Source: Cordylochernes scorpioides (Eukaryota > Arthropoda > Arachnida > Pseudoscorpiones > Chernetidae). Taken from it: 64,000 nucleotides of DNA. The stretch spans positions 97,164,874 through 97,228,873 of the forward strand of contig CP092872.1 of the NCBI GenBank assembly GCA_030710605.1, read 5' to 3'. This document shows, one piece after another, positions 31,310-43,130 of this stretch (the first letter of the stretch is position 1; the number at the start of each line of letters is the position of its first letter). The notes below the pieces were generated by a model. The model ran no database searches and was not told where the DNA came from. It saw only the letters and a program-made list of their open reading frames with translations. The translations under genes and the position numbers were made by a program.

Positions 31310-34300
31310 TGTGTCACTGTGGGGGGTCCACTGGACTTAACACAGTCCCGCATGTCACATTCCTGTCCTAGGTGTCGCTGGACCTCGCAATGTGTGTGGT
31401 CTACTGGACTTAACACAGTCCTACATGTCGCATTCCTGTCCTAGGTGTCGCTGGACCTCGCAATGTGTGTGGTCTACTGGACTTAACACAGTCCTACATG
31501 TCACATTCCTGTCCTAGGTGTCGCTGGACCTCGCAATGTGTGTGGTCTACTGGACTTAACACAGTCCTACATGTCACATTCCTGTCCTAGGTGTCGCTGG
31601 ACCTCGCAATGTGTGTGGTCTACTGGACTTAACACAGTCCTACATGTCGCATTCCTGTCCTAGGTGTCGCTGGACCTCGCAATGTGTGTGATCCACTGGA
31701 ATTAACACAGTCCTACATGTCACATTCCTGTCCTAGGTGTCTCTGGACCTCGCAATGTGTGTGGTCTACTGAACTTAACACAGTCCCGCATGTCACATTC
31801 CTGTCCTAGGTGTCGCTGGACCTCGCAATGTGTGTGGTCTACTGAACTTAACACAGTCCTACATGTCACATTCCTGTCCTAGGTGTCGCTGAACCTCGCA
31901 ATGTGTGTGGTCTACTGGACTTAACCCAGTCCTACATGTCACATTCCTGTCCTAGGTGTCGCTGGACCTCGCAATGTGTGTGGTCTACTGGACTTAACCC
32001 AGTCCTACATGTCACATTCCTGTCCTAGGTGTCGCTGGACCTCGCAATGTGTGTGGTCTACTGAACTTAACACAGTCCTACATGTCACATTCCTGTCCTA
32101 GGTGTCGCTGGACCTCGCAATGTGTGTGGTCTACTGGACTTAACACAGTCCTACATGTCACATTCCTGTTTTAGGTGTCACTGGACATCGCAATGTGTGT
32201 GGTCTACTGGACTTAACACAGTCCTACATGTCACATTCCTGTCCTAGGTGTCACTGGACCTCGCAATGTGTGTGGTCTACTGAACTTAACACAGTCCTAC
32301 ATGTCACATTCCTGTCCTAGGTGTCGCTGGACCTCGCAATGTGTGTGGTCTACTGGACTTAACACAGTCCTACATGTCACATTCCTGTCCTAGGTGTCGC
32401 TGGACCTCGCAATGTGTGTGGTCTACTGGACTTAACACAGTCCTACATGTCGCATTCCTGTCCTAGGTGTCACTGGACCTCGCAATGTGTGTGGTCTACT
32501 GAACTTAACACAGTCCTACATGTCACATTCCTGTCCTAGGTGTCGCTGGACCTCGCAATGTGTGTGGTCTACTGGACTTAACACAGTCCTACATGTCACA
32601 TTCTTGTCCTAGGTGTCGCTGGACATCGCAATGTGTGTGGTCTACTGGACTTAACACAGTCCCGCATGTCGCATTCCTGTTCTAGGTGTCACTGGACATC
32701 GCAATGTGTGTGGTCTACTGGACTTAACACAGTCCTACATGTCGCATTCCTGTCCTAGGTGTCGCTGGACCTCGCAATGTGTGTGGTCTACTGGACTTAA
32801 CACAGTCCTACATGTCACATTCCTGTCCTAGGTGTCGCTGGACCTCGCAATGTGTGTGGTCTACTGGACTTAACACAGTCCTACATGTCACATTCCTGTT
32901 CTAGGTGTCACTGGACATCGCAATGTGTGTGGTCTACTGGACTTAACACAGTCCTACATGTCACATTCCTGTCCTAGGTGTCGCTGGACCTCGCAATGTG
33001 TGTGGTCTACTGGACTTAACACAGTCCTACATGTCGCATTCCTGTCCTAGGTGTCGCTGGACCTCGCAATGTGTGTGATCCACTGGAATTAACACAGTCC
33101 TACATGTCACATTCCTGTCCTAGGTGTCTCTGGACCTCGCAATGTGTGTGGTCTACTGAACTTAACACAGTCCCGCATGTCACATTCCTGTCCTAGGTGT
33201 CGCTGGACCTCGCAATGTGTGTGGTCCACTGGACTTAACACAGTCCTACATGTCACATTCCTGTCCTAGGTGTCTCTGGACCTCGCAATGTGTGTGGTCT
33301 ACTGAACTTAACACAGTCCTACATGTCACATTCCTGTCCTAGGTGTCGCTGGACCTCGCAATGTGTGTGGTCTACTGGACTTAACACAGTCCCGCATGTC
33401 GCATTCCTGTCCCAGGTGTCGCTGGACCTCGCAATGTGTGTGGTCTACTGGACTTAACACAGTCCTACATGTCACATTCCTGTCCTAGGTGTCGCTGGAC
33501 CTCGCAATGTGTGTGGTCTACTGAACTTAACACAGTCCTACATGTCACATTCCTGTCCTAGGTGTCGCTGGACCTCGCAATGTGTGTGGTCTACTGGACT
33601 TAACACAGTCCTACATGTCGCATTCCTGTCCTAGGTGTCGCTGGACCTCGCAATGTGTGTGGTCTACTGAACTTAACACAGTCCTACATGTCACATTCCT
33701 GTCCTAGGTGTCGCTGGACCTCGCAATGTGTGTGGTCTATTGGACTTAACCCAGTCCTACATGTCACATTCCTGTCCTAGGTGTCGCTGGACCTCGCAAT
33801 GTGTGTGGTCTTCTGGACTTAACACAGTCCTACATGTCACATTCCTGTCCTAGGTGTCGCTGGACATCGCAATGTGTGTGGTCTACTGGACTTAACACAG
33901 TCCTACATGTCACATTCCTGTCCTAGGTGTCGCTGGACATCGCAATGTGTGTGGTCTACTGAACTTAACACAGTCCTACATGTCGCATTCCTGTCCTAGG
34001 TGTCGCTGGACCTCGCAATGTGTGTGGTCTACTGGACTTAACACAGTCCTACATGTCACATTCCTGTCCTAGTTGTCACTGGACCTCGCAATGTGTGTGG
34101 TCTACTGAACTTAACACAGTCCTACATGTCGCATTCCTGTTCTAGGTGTCACTGGACCTCGCAATGTGTGTGGTCCACTGGACTTAACACAGTCCTACAT
34201 GTCACATTCCTGTCCTAGGTGTCGCTGGACCTCGCAATGTGTGTGGTCTACTGGACTTAACATAGTCCTACATGTCACATTCCTGTCCTAGGTGTCGCTG

Positions 34301-37070
34301 GACCTCGCAATGTGTGTGGTCCACTGAACCTAACATAGTCCTACATGTCACATTCCTGTCCTAGGTGTCGCTGGACCTCGCAATGTGTGTGGTCCACTGA
34401 ACTTAACATAGTCCTACATGTCACATTCCTGTTCTAGGTGTCGCTGGACATCGCAATGTGTGTGGTCTACTGGACTTAACACAGTCCTACATGTCACATT
34501 CCTGTCCTAGTTGTCACTGGACCTCGCAATGTGTGTGGTCTACTGGACTTAACACAGTCCTACATGTCACATTCCTGTCCTAGGTGTCACTGGACCTCGC
34601 AATGTGTGTGGTCTACTGAACTTAACCCAGTCCTACATGTCACATTCTTGTCCTAGGTGTCGCTGGACCTCGCAATGTGTGTGGTCCACTGGACTTAACA
34701 CAGTCCTACATGTCACATTCTTGTCCTAGGTGTCGCTGGACCTCGCAATGTGTGTGGTCCACTGGACTTAACACAGTCCTACATGTCACATTCCTGTCCT
34801 AGGTGTCGCTGGACATCGCAATGTGTGTGGTCCACTGGACTTAACACAGTCCTACATGTCACATTCCTGTCCTAGGTGTCGCTGGACCTCGCAATGTGTG
34901 TGGTCCACTGGACTTAACACAGTCCTACATGTCACATTCCTGTCCTAGGTGTCGCTGGACATCGCAATGTGTGTGGTCCACTGGACTTAACACAGTCCTA
35001 CATGTCGCATTCCTGTCCTAGGTGTCGCTGGACCTCGCAATGTGTGTGGTCCACTGGACTTAACACAGTCCTACATGTCACATTCCTGTTTTAGGTGTCA
35101 CTGGACATCGCAATGTGTGTGGTCCACTGGACTTAACACAGTCCTACATGTCACATTCTTGTCCTAGGTGTCACTGGACATCGCAATGTGTGTGGTCCAC
35201 TGGACTTAACACAGTCCTACATGTCACATTCTTGTCCTAGGTGTCACTGGACATCGCAATGTGTGTGGTCCACTGGACTTAACACAGTCCTACATGTCAC
35301 ATTCTTGTCCTAGGTGTCACTGGACATCGCAATGTGTGTGGTCCACTGGACTTAACACAGTCCTACATGTCACATTCTTGTCCTAGGTGTCGCTGGACAT
35401 CGCAATGTGTGTGGTCCACTGGACTTAACACAGTCCTACATGTCACATTCTTGTCCTAGGTGTCACTGGACATCGCAATGTGTGTGGTCCACTGGACTTA
35501 ACACAGTCCTACATGTCACATTCCTGTCCTAGGTGTCACTGGACATCGCAATGTGTGTGGTCCACTGGACTTAACACAGTCCTACATGTCACATTCCTGT
35601 CCTAGGTGTCACTGGACATCGCAATGTGTGTGGTCCACTGGACTTAACACAGTCCTACATGTCACATTCCTGTCCTAGGTGTCGCTGGACATCGCAATGT
35701 GTGTGGTCTACTGAACTTAACACAGTCCTACATGTCACATTCCTGTCCTAGGTGTCGCTGGACCTCGCAATGTGTGTGGTCTACTGGACTTAACACAGTC
35801 CTACATGTCACATTCCTGTCCTAGTTGTCACTGGACCTCGCAATGTGTGTGGTCTACTGAACTTAACACAGTCCTACATGTCACATTCCTGTCCTAGGTG
35901 TCGCTGGACCTCGCAATGTGTGTGGTCCACTGGACTTAACACAGTCCTACATGTCACATTCCTGTCCTAGTTGTCACTGGACCTCGCAATGTGTGTGGTC
36001 TACTGAACTTAACACAGTCCTACATGTCACATTCCTGTCCTAGGTGTCGCTGGACCTCGCAATGTGTGTGGTCCACTGGACTTAACACAGTCCTACATGT
36101 CACATTCCTGTCCTAGTTGTCACTGGACCTCGCAATGTGTGTGGTCTACTGGACTTAACACAGTCCTACATGTCACATTCCTGTCCTAGTTGTCACTGGA
36201 CCTCGCAATGTGTGTGGTCTACTGAACTTAACACAGTCCTACATGTCACATTCCTGTCCTAGTTGTCACTGGACCTCGCAATGTGTGTGGTCTACTGAAC
36301 TTAACACAGTCCTACATGTCACATTCCTGTCCTAGGTGTCTCTGGACCTCGCAATGTGTGTGGTCTACTGGACTTAACACAGTCCTACATGTCACATTCC
36401 TGTCCTAGTTGTCACTGGACCTCGCAATGTGTGTGGTCTACTGAACTTAACACAGTCCTACATGTCACATTCCTGTCCTAGTTGTCACTGGACCTCGCAA
36501 TGTGTGTGGTCTACTGGACTTAACACAGTCCCGCATGTCACATTCCTGTCCTAGGTGTCGCTGGACCTCGCAATGTGTGTGGTCTACTGGACTTAACCCA
36601 GTCCTACATGTCACATTCCTGTCCTAGGTGTCGCTGGACCTCGCAATGTGTGTGGTCCACTGGACTTAACACAGTCCTACATGTCACATTCCTGTCCTAG
36701 GTGTCGCTGGACCTCGCAATGTGTGTGGTCCACTGGACTTAACACAGTCCCGCATGTCACATTCCTGTCCTAGGTGTCTCTGGACCTCGCAATGTGTGTG
36801 GTCTACTGAACTTAACACAGTCCTACATGTCACATTCTTGTCCTAGGTGTCACTGGACCTCGCAATGTGTGTGATCCACTGGACTTAACACAGTCCTACA
36901 TGTCACATTCCTGTCCTAGGTGTCGCTGGACATCGCAATGTATGTGGTCCACTGGACTTAACACAGTCCTACATGTCACATTCCTGTCCTAGGTTACACT
37001 GGACCTCGCAATGTGTGTGGTCTACTGAACTTAACACAGTCCTACATGTCGCATTCCTGTTCTAGGTGTC
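31310..37070. repeat. 73-bp satellite array, about 79 units
   Basis: GGTGTCGCTGG occurs at 31371, 31444, 33050 and 37065. The spacings are exact multiples of 73 (1, 23 and 78 periods), so there is no net indel over 5.7 kb. Variants fall into sub-blocks (TCTACTGG/ACCTCGC through most of the array, TCCACTGG/ACATCGC in about 34.6-35.7 kb). Each unit contains CCTAGG and a weak dyad GGACTTAACACAGTCC. The period rotates the reading frame and no long ORF exists. Confidence 0.98.
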
Positions 37071-37345
37071 ACTAGACATCGCACTGTGGGGGGGTCTATT
37101 GGATTTCACCCAGTCATACGTGACACATTCCTGTCCTAGGTGTCACTGGACATCGCAATGTGGGGGGTCTATTGGATTTCACCCAGTCATACGTGACACA
37201 TTCCTGGGTATCACTGGGCCCCTAACTATGATACACTGGACTTAACACAGTCCCACAGTGTCCTAGGACATCGCAATGTGGGGGTCAACTGGACGTTTCA
37301 CCTAAATATCACATCCTGTCCTAGGTGTCACTGGGCTGTGGGGAG
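37071..37345. repeat. Degenerate edge of the 73-bp satellite
   Basis: Units here carry TATTGGATTTCACCCAGTCA and TACGTGACACATTCC and show indels (74-bp step), unlike the body. Divergence at the margin is typical when homogenisation acts only in the interior. Confidence 0.85.
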
Positions 37346-37349
37346 TCCA

Positions 37350-37620
37350 CAGGACTCACTGATGGACGTTCCACTGTCCCTACAAGTGACAGTATCATGT
37401 GACGACAGTGCTACAAGAGACTTCAGAATATCTGCACTGACATCGAATTCAATAATCCTGACAAATCCAGACGAACGGATTTATTTATTGAAATTCGGTA
37501 AGCTTTCGAATGGATCCAAAAGCTCTTCCTCAGTCCTGACACAGTCAGCTCACGTTTCTAGCCAGCGCATCCTTCAAGTCGTAAGTAGGAGCTCGCACAG
37601 AGCATGATCATATAGTTGTG
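37350..37620 (+). other. Non-repetitive flank with a 109-aa ORF
   Basis: The frame at 37278-37607 starts in the satellite edge and runs into unique DNA (TTLS-poor, Ser-rich: ALTSNSIILTNPDERIYLL). I do not recognise a domain. It could be chance or an exon; its N-terminal part is satellite sequence, which argues against a gene. Confidence 0.2.
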
Positions 37621-37699
37621 CAACACTCACCCAGCTAACAGCATTCCGGAACAACCTGAACTAATTGAGATAGAGATCTCTACAACACAACACAACAAA

Positions 37700-38105
37700 G
37701 CCAACACGTCGATGTGCAACCAATGCTAATGCTGGTTGCCACAATTCCCCTCCATTTTCACGGCTTGTATCATCATTAACTTCGCAGCCATTACTGTTAA
37801 TTAGAGGCATTCTGGCCAAGTCGTTTCTTCCCAATCGCAGAACGTGACGTCAATTAATCATCATCGCTGCAGAATGGGAGCAGACGCCGTGGGTTTCCCC
37901 GCCGTTGTTGAATATTTATCGAGGAATATTCACTGATCGGTTAATTAAGTTTTTGACCATTGTCCATACCACCAGCTGTCCACGGCTGGCACGTACACTG
38001 GATTCCTTTCTCTTGAACAAAAGAGAACGTGGTCCAATTATCCCATTTCTGATAAACCTCCTCTTGAAGCCGTGTATCATCCAGCTTCTATTCAAGTAAA
38101 ATCGC
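37700..38105. promoter_or_regulatory. Candidate non-coding regulatory block
   Basis: Low-copy DNA with a consensus CRE (TGACGTCA, 37845-37852) directly followed by ATTAATCATCATC, several TAATTA cores (CTGTTAATTAGAGG, GGTTAATTAAG) and an E-box (CCAGCTGTCC). The 64-aa ORF at 37905-38099 is probably fortuitous. Function is inference from motif density. Confidence 0.3.
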
Positions 38106-38474
38106 GGTTTGTAGAATAAAAATAAAAATTTGGTTCAATTTACAATTTATTTTCATTAAAATTTTAATAAATAAATGTATAGTGACATGACATTTTACCG
38201 CTAGTTATTATGATTTATTATCAATTGCCAAAATTCACCATTTCCTATGTCAATATTTGTCTGCAGAATGCTATTAAATTATTACCAGACGAATGTTCGG
38301 GCTATAAGCCAATCTAGGATAACAATCAGTTCTACATCTTATCAAAGTCCACGTTATTAATGAAAATAATTTATATTATTCATTATTATTATCATTATTA
38401 TATTAGTATCCTTATGCATATAGGATTATTATATTTCTATATTTTCTTATTTATAATACAATATAACGCGGCTT

Positions 38475-38630
38475 ATGATTGTAAAACGACATTTGAAAAT
38501 TATCCCGCAAGTGTTTCTTTTAAACGAAACATCGAAATTTATTTTTAAGGAGAAATACCGATTATTTCTAACCTTAGGGATGAAGTATGAAAGGATGAAT
38601 TGTGAAGAGTAATGATATTGTAACCAAGTA
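38475..38630 (+). repeat. Dispersed repeat shared with 20440-20590
   Basis: Same block order: TTGTAAAACGACATTTGAAA, TTTCTTTTAAACGAAACAT, AGTATGAAAGGATGAATTGT. Class unknown. Confidence 0.6.
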
Positions 38631-38838
38631 TTAATTAATTTTATTTATGTAACATAGTATTAATTAATTTTTATTATTTTTTTATTAACAGAGTGGTCAT
38701 TTTTATGTTTATATCTGGCGACTGTAAATTTCCCTCGTGGCTTATCTTTTGTTTACAATTCATAGTTTGTCCTTGCCTGAAATAAATTGTTGTCTAAGGG
38801 GGATTATTATTTTTTATTAGCGTTATTTATTCAATACA

Positions 38839-39187
38839 TGACCCAGTACATCTCTGAATGCACTATTGTTAACGAGGAACGGAATAAGATCTTAAAGAAC
38901 CCAAGTCTACGTGAACTCAGTTCAGCTAATCAGAATAATATCCGAAGAAAAAATATATAGCGATAGAATTGTTAAACTTTCATAAAGCGTTAGAGAACAA
39001 GGTAATCTCTAAGAACTAAAATTACAGAACAATTTTCATCCATAGTTAATTTGTATAGTTATGTTGAATACTTTAATTTCCTTATCTCCTTTGTTTATGT
39101 TTTTTTTTCCTTTTCTCCATTAAAATGATGTATGGCGAGTCCTTACAGGACGGAAATGTGTGTGTGTTGTAATAAAGCTATTGTTGT
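38839..39187 (+). mobile_element. 5'-truncated LINE with target duplication
   Basis: Ends AATAAAGCTATTGTTGTTGT. ATTCAATACAT flanks both sides (ends near 38838 and starts near 39188). It is the same family as the minus copy at 17990-18410 and lacks the hairpin inserted there. Only 3' untranslated sequence is present. Confidence 0.9.
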
Positions 39188-39365
39188 TGTATTCAATACA
39201 TTGCTATACTATTAATTACATTGATATCATTATTCCAATCGTAACCATTATTTTTTCGCTTCTATTATCTTTGATATATTTATATAGAGAGATAGATGGA
39301 TGGTTTTGGTAAGTATTGCCCATCAAGATGGTACTTGTAGATGGTAGCCACAGCCATGGTCCTCA

Positions 39366-39908
39366 TTATCTCAGGATGGACGCCGAAGAGCTAGACCTAC
39401 TGATCCTTGCTGGAGGCCAACACCAGAAAGAAGCTTTCGATAAGACAACGAGGATATGTTTCAATGTGAAAACTATTTGACAAGAACATTGAATATCGTA
39501 AAGATAGAGGCTGCCTGGCCGGCATTCATGTTTATATATATATAAAAAAAGATAGTTCGGCCAGTAAATATAAAAAAAAAAAAGATTTACTTGCCAAAGT
39601 ATCTTTATTTTCAAAAAGAACATTAATGGGAGATTAGATCGACCCAATTGTGCTTCGAGAGCTGTTAATTTCGCATAGTCTGGAATTTGCGAAACTCTGG
39701 GAGAATTGCAGACCCACCCAATAAGTTCTGAATACGGAGCCATAAGGGCATCAATATTGGTGTCCCATAGTGTCGCGCTCTGAAGACAGTACCTTGGGAG
39801 TTGAAAAAAAAAAATGAGTTGATTTTTTAAATTATTGAAACATAAATTTTTAATTGCGTTCCATATATAAATTAAAGTAGCATTAAAATTATTTCTATTT
39901 TTTAACAA
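39366..39908 (-). CDS. Unassigned 180-aa ORF
   Basis: An open frame on the minus strand with no recognisable domain. The middle (residues about 40-95, RYCLQSATLWDTNIDALMAP... to LEAQLGRSN) is plausible protein. The ends are AT-rich and compositionally odd (runs of Phe/Leu/Tyr from poly-T). A pyrimidine tract followed by CAG-like sequence lies near 39800 on the minus strand, so an exon starting there is possible. Likelier alternatives are a decayed transposon or chance. The ORF at 39945-40304 lies just upstream in a different frame. Confidence 0.2.
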   Translation of the reverse strand: MLKNRNNFNATLIYIWNAIKNLCFNNLKNQLIFFFQLPRYCLQSATLWDTNIDALMAPYSELIGWVCNSPRVSQIPDYAKLTALEAQLGRSNLPLMFFLKIKILWQVNLFFFYIYWPNYLFLYIYKHECRPGSLYLYDIQCSCQIVFTLKHILVVLSKASFWCWPPARISRSSSSASILR

Positions 39909-39944
39909 ATATATTTATTCATATTTGACCAAGAATCTTCTTGT

Positions 39945-40304
39945 TTACTGCGTTCCAATAGAAAAAAAAGTTCTATAGTGAATAATCGGTACAAACTCGA
40001 TAAGTTGGAGATGTTGGAGAAATTTGATTATTTTTCTGAATATTCCCAAATATCCAGGTTGGTCTGGTCGATCAAATTGACGAAACGCTGGGGAGATGTT
40101 GGGAGCCAGGCCCCATTCCTGATAGAGATATTTATATAACCCAGGGAACACAGAACGCCAACTATCCTGGGAGTGACCAGTATGGACTAGTGCTATGAGT
40201 TTTCTCTCGCCTCTGTTTTGATTGCTGAGTTGAACCAGTTGACCAGGAAGTTCCATGCTGGGTCTGGCCATAAATGTAGGATTGAGATGGGTCAGTCCAA
40301 GCAT
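39945..40304 (-). CDS. Unassigned 119-aa ORF
   Basis: Starts MLGLTHLNPTFMARPSMELP and keeps a protein-like composition to about residue 90 (WRSVFPGLYKYLYQEWGLAP), then becomes AT-rich. No domain recognised. With the neighbouring 180-aa frame it may be the remains of one older coding unit. The + strand here runs into a LINE 3' end at 40311, so it could also be antisense to LINE sequence. Confidence 0.25.
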   Translation of the reverse strand: MLGLTHLNPTFMARPSMELPGQLVQLSNQNRGERKLIALVHTGHSQDSWRSVFPGLYKYLYQEWGLAPNISPAFRQFDRPDQPGYLGIFRKIIKFLQHLQLIEFVPIIHYRTFFSIGTQ

Positions 40305-40310
40305 CTGTTT

Positions 40311-40525
40311 GTATCCTATGTCTCAGGAATGCTGGACAGCTGAAGACATTCCTAATATTTTATATCATTGCCATAGTCCTTTCTTTCTTCTTCCACCTGT
40401 TTGATGTATTGTAAATAACATTGATGATTATTGTTACTATTACTGTGTTATTTCCCTGTATATAGCTTGTTCTACTCGGATAATCTATATAAGACCAAAG
40501 TGTCTTAATAAAGATTTTTCTTCTT
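40311..40525 (+). mobile_element. LINE 3' end
   Basis: ATAATCTATATAAGACCAAA, then GTGTCTTAATAAAGATTTTT and a CTTCTTG tail. This matches the 3' end of the insertion at 17464-17648. No clear target duplication was found. Confidence 0.65.
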
Positions 40526-40619
40526 GAAAAAATATATTTTACATCATTGCAGTAAATATTAAAAGAAAGTGTCTATTGTTAATTATAAATTTGCCTACAA
40601 TTTATATTAAAATACCATT

Positions 40620-41100
40620 AAGATAGAACGTTGACATATCAAAAGTTATGTATTGATAATAAACATATATTTAAGGAAGAAATAAGAGCAAGGCGCAGGT
40701 TACACAATTGCACATAAGGTCCTCTAACCAGACAGACGGACAAAGAAGACAATTGACCGAAGTAATGGTGTGGCATCGTACTTAACGTAAACTAACCTAA
40801 CGTAATATGAGTCAACCAGAAGTACAAGAGAGCAGTAAATTCAACAAGGGGAATAGACAATGAAGAAAGTTCTGGTGTCATAAAGAAAAATAATTTTGCT
40901 AAACAAGTTCCCCCTCAGAAAGCTGGAGCAAAATTATTGGCTTTAAACTTGTCTAGAATGCAGATGATTGGTTGGAGGAAACGGCGAGAAATTTGCATAT
41001 TCAGGCGGTAAGTTAGAAGGGAATAGCACAAAGACATATTTACATATCTCCTAGGTTGTGGTGAGAGAAGATTTTAGTTTCAAACATTTTGCCATGATGT
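40620..41100. other. Interval without a supported gene
   Basis: Low-copy, moderately AT-rich DNA. There are no ORFs over 60 residues and no family match that I can see. Confidence 0.3.
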
Positions 41101-41439
41101 GTGCCAGACAGTTACATATCTAGAAATCGTTTTGAAAATAGAGCAATCCATAAATAAATCTTTAAATAAAAAGGCATATATTGGATCAAAATATCTAGAA
41201 ATCTATTTATGTTTTAATATTTATTTATCTAAATACAAAATTGCATACTGTTCACAAAAGTATACTTACAATGTATAAGTAAATTTAGGAAAATTTGCAT
41301 ATGTGGAGGAAATAAAGATTATTAAAGAAATTAATCCGCTAAAACTTCACGTTTAATCATATATATATATCAATATATGCATTCTCAAACACATATCTAT
41401 TTATATCACATATCTATATCAATATCTATTTATCTTATT

Positions 41440-41640
41440 ATCCCTAGTAAAGGTGGGGTACAAGCCATGATAATCATGGTTAGTGACTACTTTTACTGTA
41501 AGTGCACTACATATCTACATATGTATAAAGCAGTTCGGCTTTTGCACTTACGAGTGCAAAGTCGCGTTTGTTACTTGCACTCACTAGTGGAGTTGAGCTT
41601 TTGCAAAAATATCGCGGCCCATTAAGAAACAAAGCAATTT
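41440..41640 (-). mobile_element. SINE-B fragment
   Basis: The body of the tRNA-SINE seen whole at 58935-59240: CCCTAGTA, CCATGATAATCATGG, AGTGCACTACATATCTACAT, TTGCACTCACTAGTGGAGTT and CTTTTGCAA. The tRNA-like head is missing. This body is what is amplified at 51.8-54.5 kb. Confidence 0.7.
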
Positions 41641-41739
41641 TTTTCTTTTAGAAAAAGTACATAATTGATGCAATTAAATTACATAAAACGAAATTTGATT
41701 CAGAATCGTGGCTGTCGAGCATCAACGGTTCAAGTCCCT

Positions 41740-42060
41740 CGTCCACCAATCACCTCCATTAATTTAAACACATTCGGGAGATATGTAACTGGGGCGATAT
41801 TCCCAAGGACCATCCCTAGATGAGATGGCCGACCTGAAGGAAAGCCGCCACAAATGCCAAGGTTGCAATTACCCTACCATCTGGCGTTGATGAGGCCATT
41901 TAATTGGCCATTTTTCTCTCTCGGCATCTTTCTCCTCTAATTGACCGTTGCCCAAAGTTCTTTGCATACGTGCAGTAGCTCCCTCGGGACGTGTGTTTGT
42001 TGCACATCTCCGTGCACTCTCCTCAAGGATCATCATTATCATCATATTTTCTCAATGAGC
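41740..42060. promoter_or_regulatory. Candidate non-coding regulatory block
   Basis: Low-copy, GC-richer DNA with repeated homeodomain-type cores (CCATTTAATTGGCCATT, CTCTAATTGACC, CCATTAATTTAAA) and no ORF. Inference only. Confidence 0.25.
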
Positions 42061-42657
42061 GTATGTCCACAGTTTCCTTAAGTATCCTAATCATCAATTC
42101 TTCTAATGTACAGTATATAAAGGTAGAATGACCCAATACAATATTAGACCGGTGGGTATATATAATTGGTAAAACCACTGAATGGATCTACTACTGATGA
42201 GCCAGGGGCCCTCCCAATATTTTTGATCGCAGTAAGAATATAAATAAGTGATTCAATCTGAAAATAATAATAATAATAATAAAAAACGCTAAAACGTTTC
42301 TTGTCTTTTGATGGCTCGCCAATGTCTCATTCGTAGCATCATATTTGATTTGCATAAAGACGCAGATAGAGATACAAGGAGAGCTATGTAAATGGGGTAT
42401 CGATATATTAACATACAATGAAAATATCCATTTACAAAGGAAATGTCTGTATTTGTAGATGGTGACATTATTGAATAAAGTGAATCAAGAAACTACCGAT
42501 GTCTCTAACATTAGCGCCTATATTTGCCTATTGTCAGAATCTTAGATTTTTACAACCAAAATGTAAGCGCCACTATAAACCTATACCAGGGCTCCAAATA
42601 AAACTACCATCATGGTTGTTCCCATATAATAGGATATTAATGGTGGTTTAAATAACT

Positions 42658-42730
42658 GTTTCTGTGGTGTAGTGGTTATCACATCCGCCTAACACGCGGA
42701 AGGTCCCAGGTTCGAGCCCTGGCAGAAACA
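42658..42730 (+). tRNA. tRNA-Val(AAC)
   Basis: 73 bases fold into a complete cloverleaf. The acceptor is GTTTCTG/CAGAAAC with discriminator A, the anticodon stem is TCCGC/GCGGA, the loop is CTAACAC with anticodon AAC, and the T stem is CCAGG/CCTGG. A box TGGTGTAGTGG and B box GGTTCGAGCCC are intact. A run of 12 T follows at once as a pol III terminator. The sequence closely follows the general animal tRNA-Val(AAC) pattern. Unlike the tRNA-Gly and tRNA-Thr copies here, it has no repeated flank, so it is the one tRNA in the window likely to be functional. Confidence 0.95.
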
Positions 42731-42742
42731 TTTTTTTTTTTT
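42731..42742 (+). terminator. Pol III T-run terminator of tRNA-Val
   Basis: Twelve consecutive T residues start immediately after the tRNA discriminator base. This is more than enough for pol III termination. Confidence 0.85.
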
Positions 42743-42944
42743 GTGGAACAATGATCTCATTTAGCGGTCATAGTCGCTGTGATAAATTTAGTTGAGTGCT
42801 ATGTCCATAGTTTTCTAAAAATACCATTTCTAAAATTCCATCCTTCATTGTCACATATTTATAAACATATTTATCCAATTTCAGTATCAGAGCTCTTAAA
42901 AGCGCAGTCTAATGAATTAAAATGCCGAAACCGCTGGGAGGGTT

Positions 42945-43130
42945 TATCCGGTTCAAAATCACTTTATTAGGTACCGCTCAACAAGAGCAACCTAGTTCAT
43001 GATAATTGAAACAGTGAATAATATATGTGAAGGTTATTCACATATTAAACAAAATTTTAACGCGGGATTCAATCCTGGTTCATGGCTGTCAGAAACGAGG
43101 GTGTTACCCATTTGTCCACCAACTTTTGAG
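42945..43130 (-). mobile_element. SINE-A copy, nested in family R
   Basis: CCGGTTCAAAATCACTTTAT, GCTCAACAAGAGCAACCTAG, GTTATTCACATATTAAAC and GCGGGATTCAATCC are the SINE-A blocks in reverse. Family-R pieces (CCGCTGGGAGGGTTTATC before, GAGGGTTTATCAATGATGAG after) flank it with the short repeat GAGGGTTTATC. Confidence 0.75.

Noticed and set aside
26800..37070. Common origin of the two 73-bp repeats
   Set aside because: The unit sequences share no visible similarity; the equal period is coincidence.
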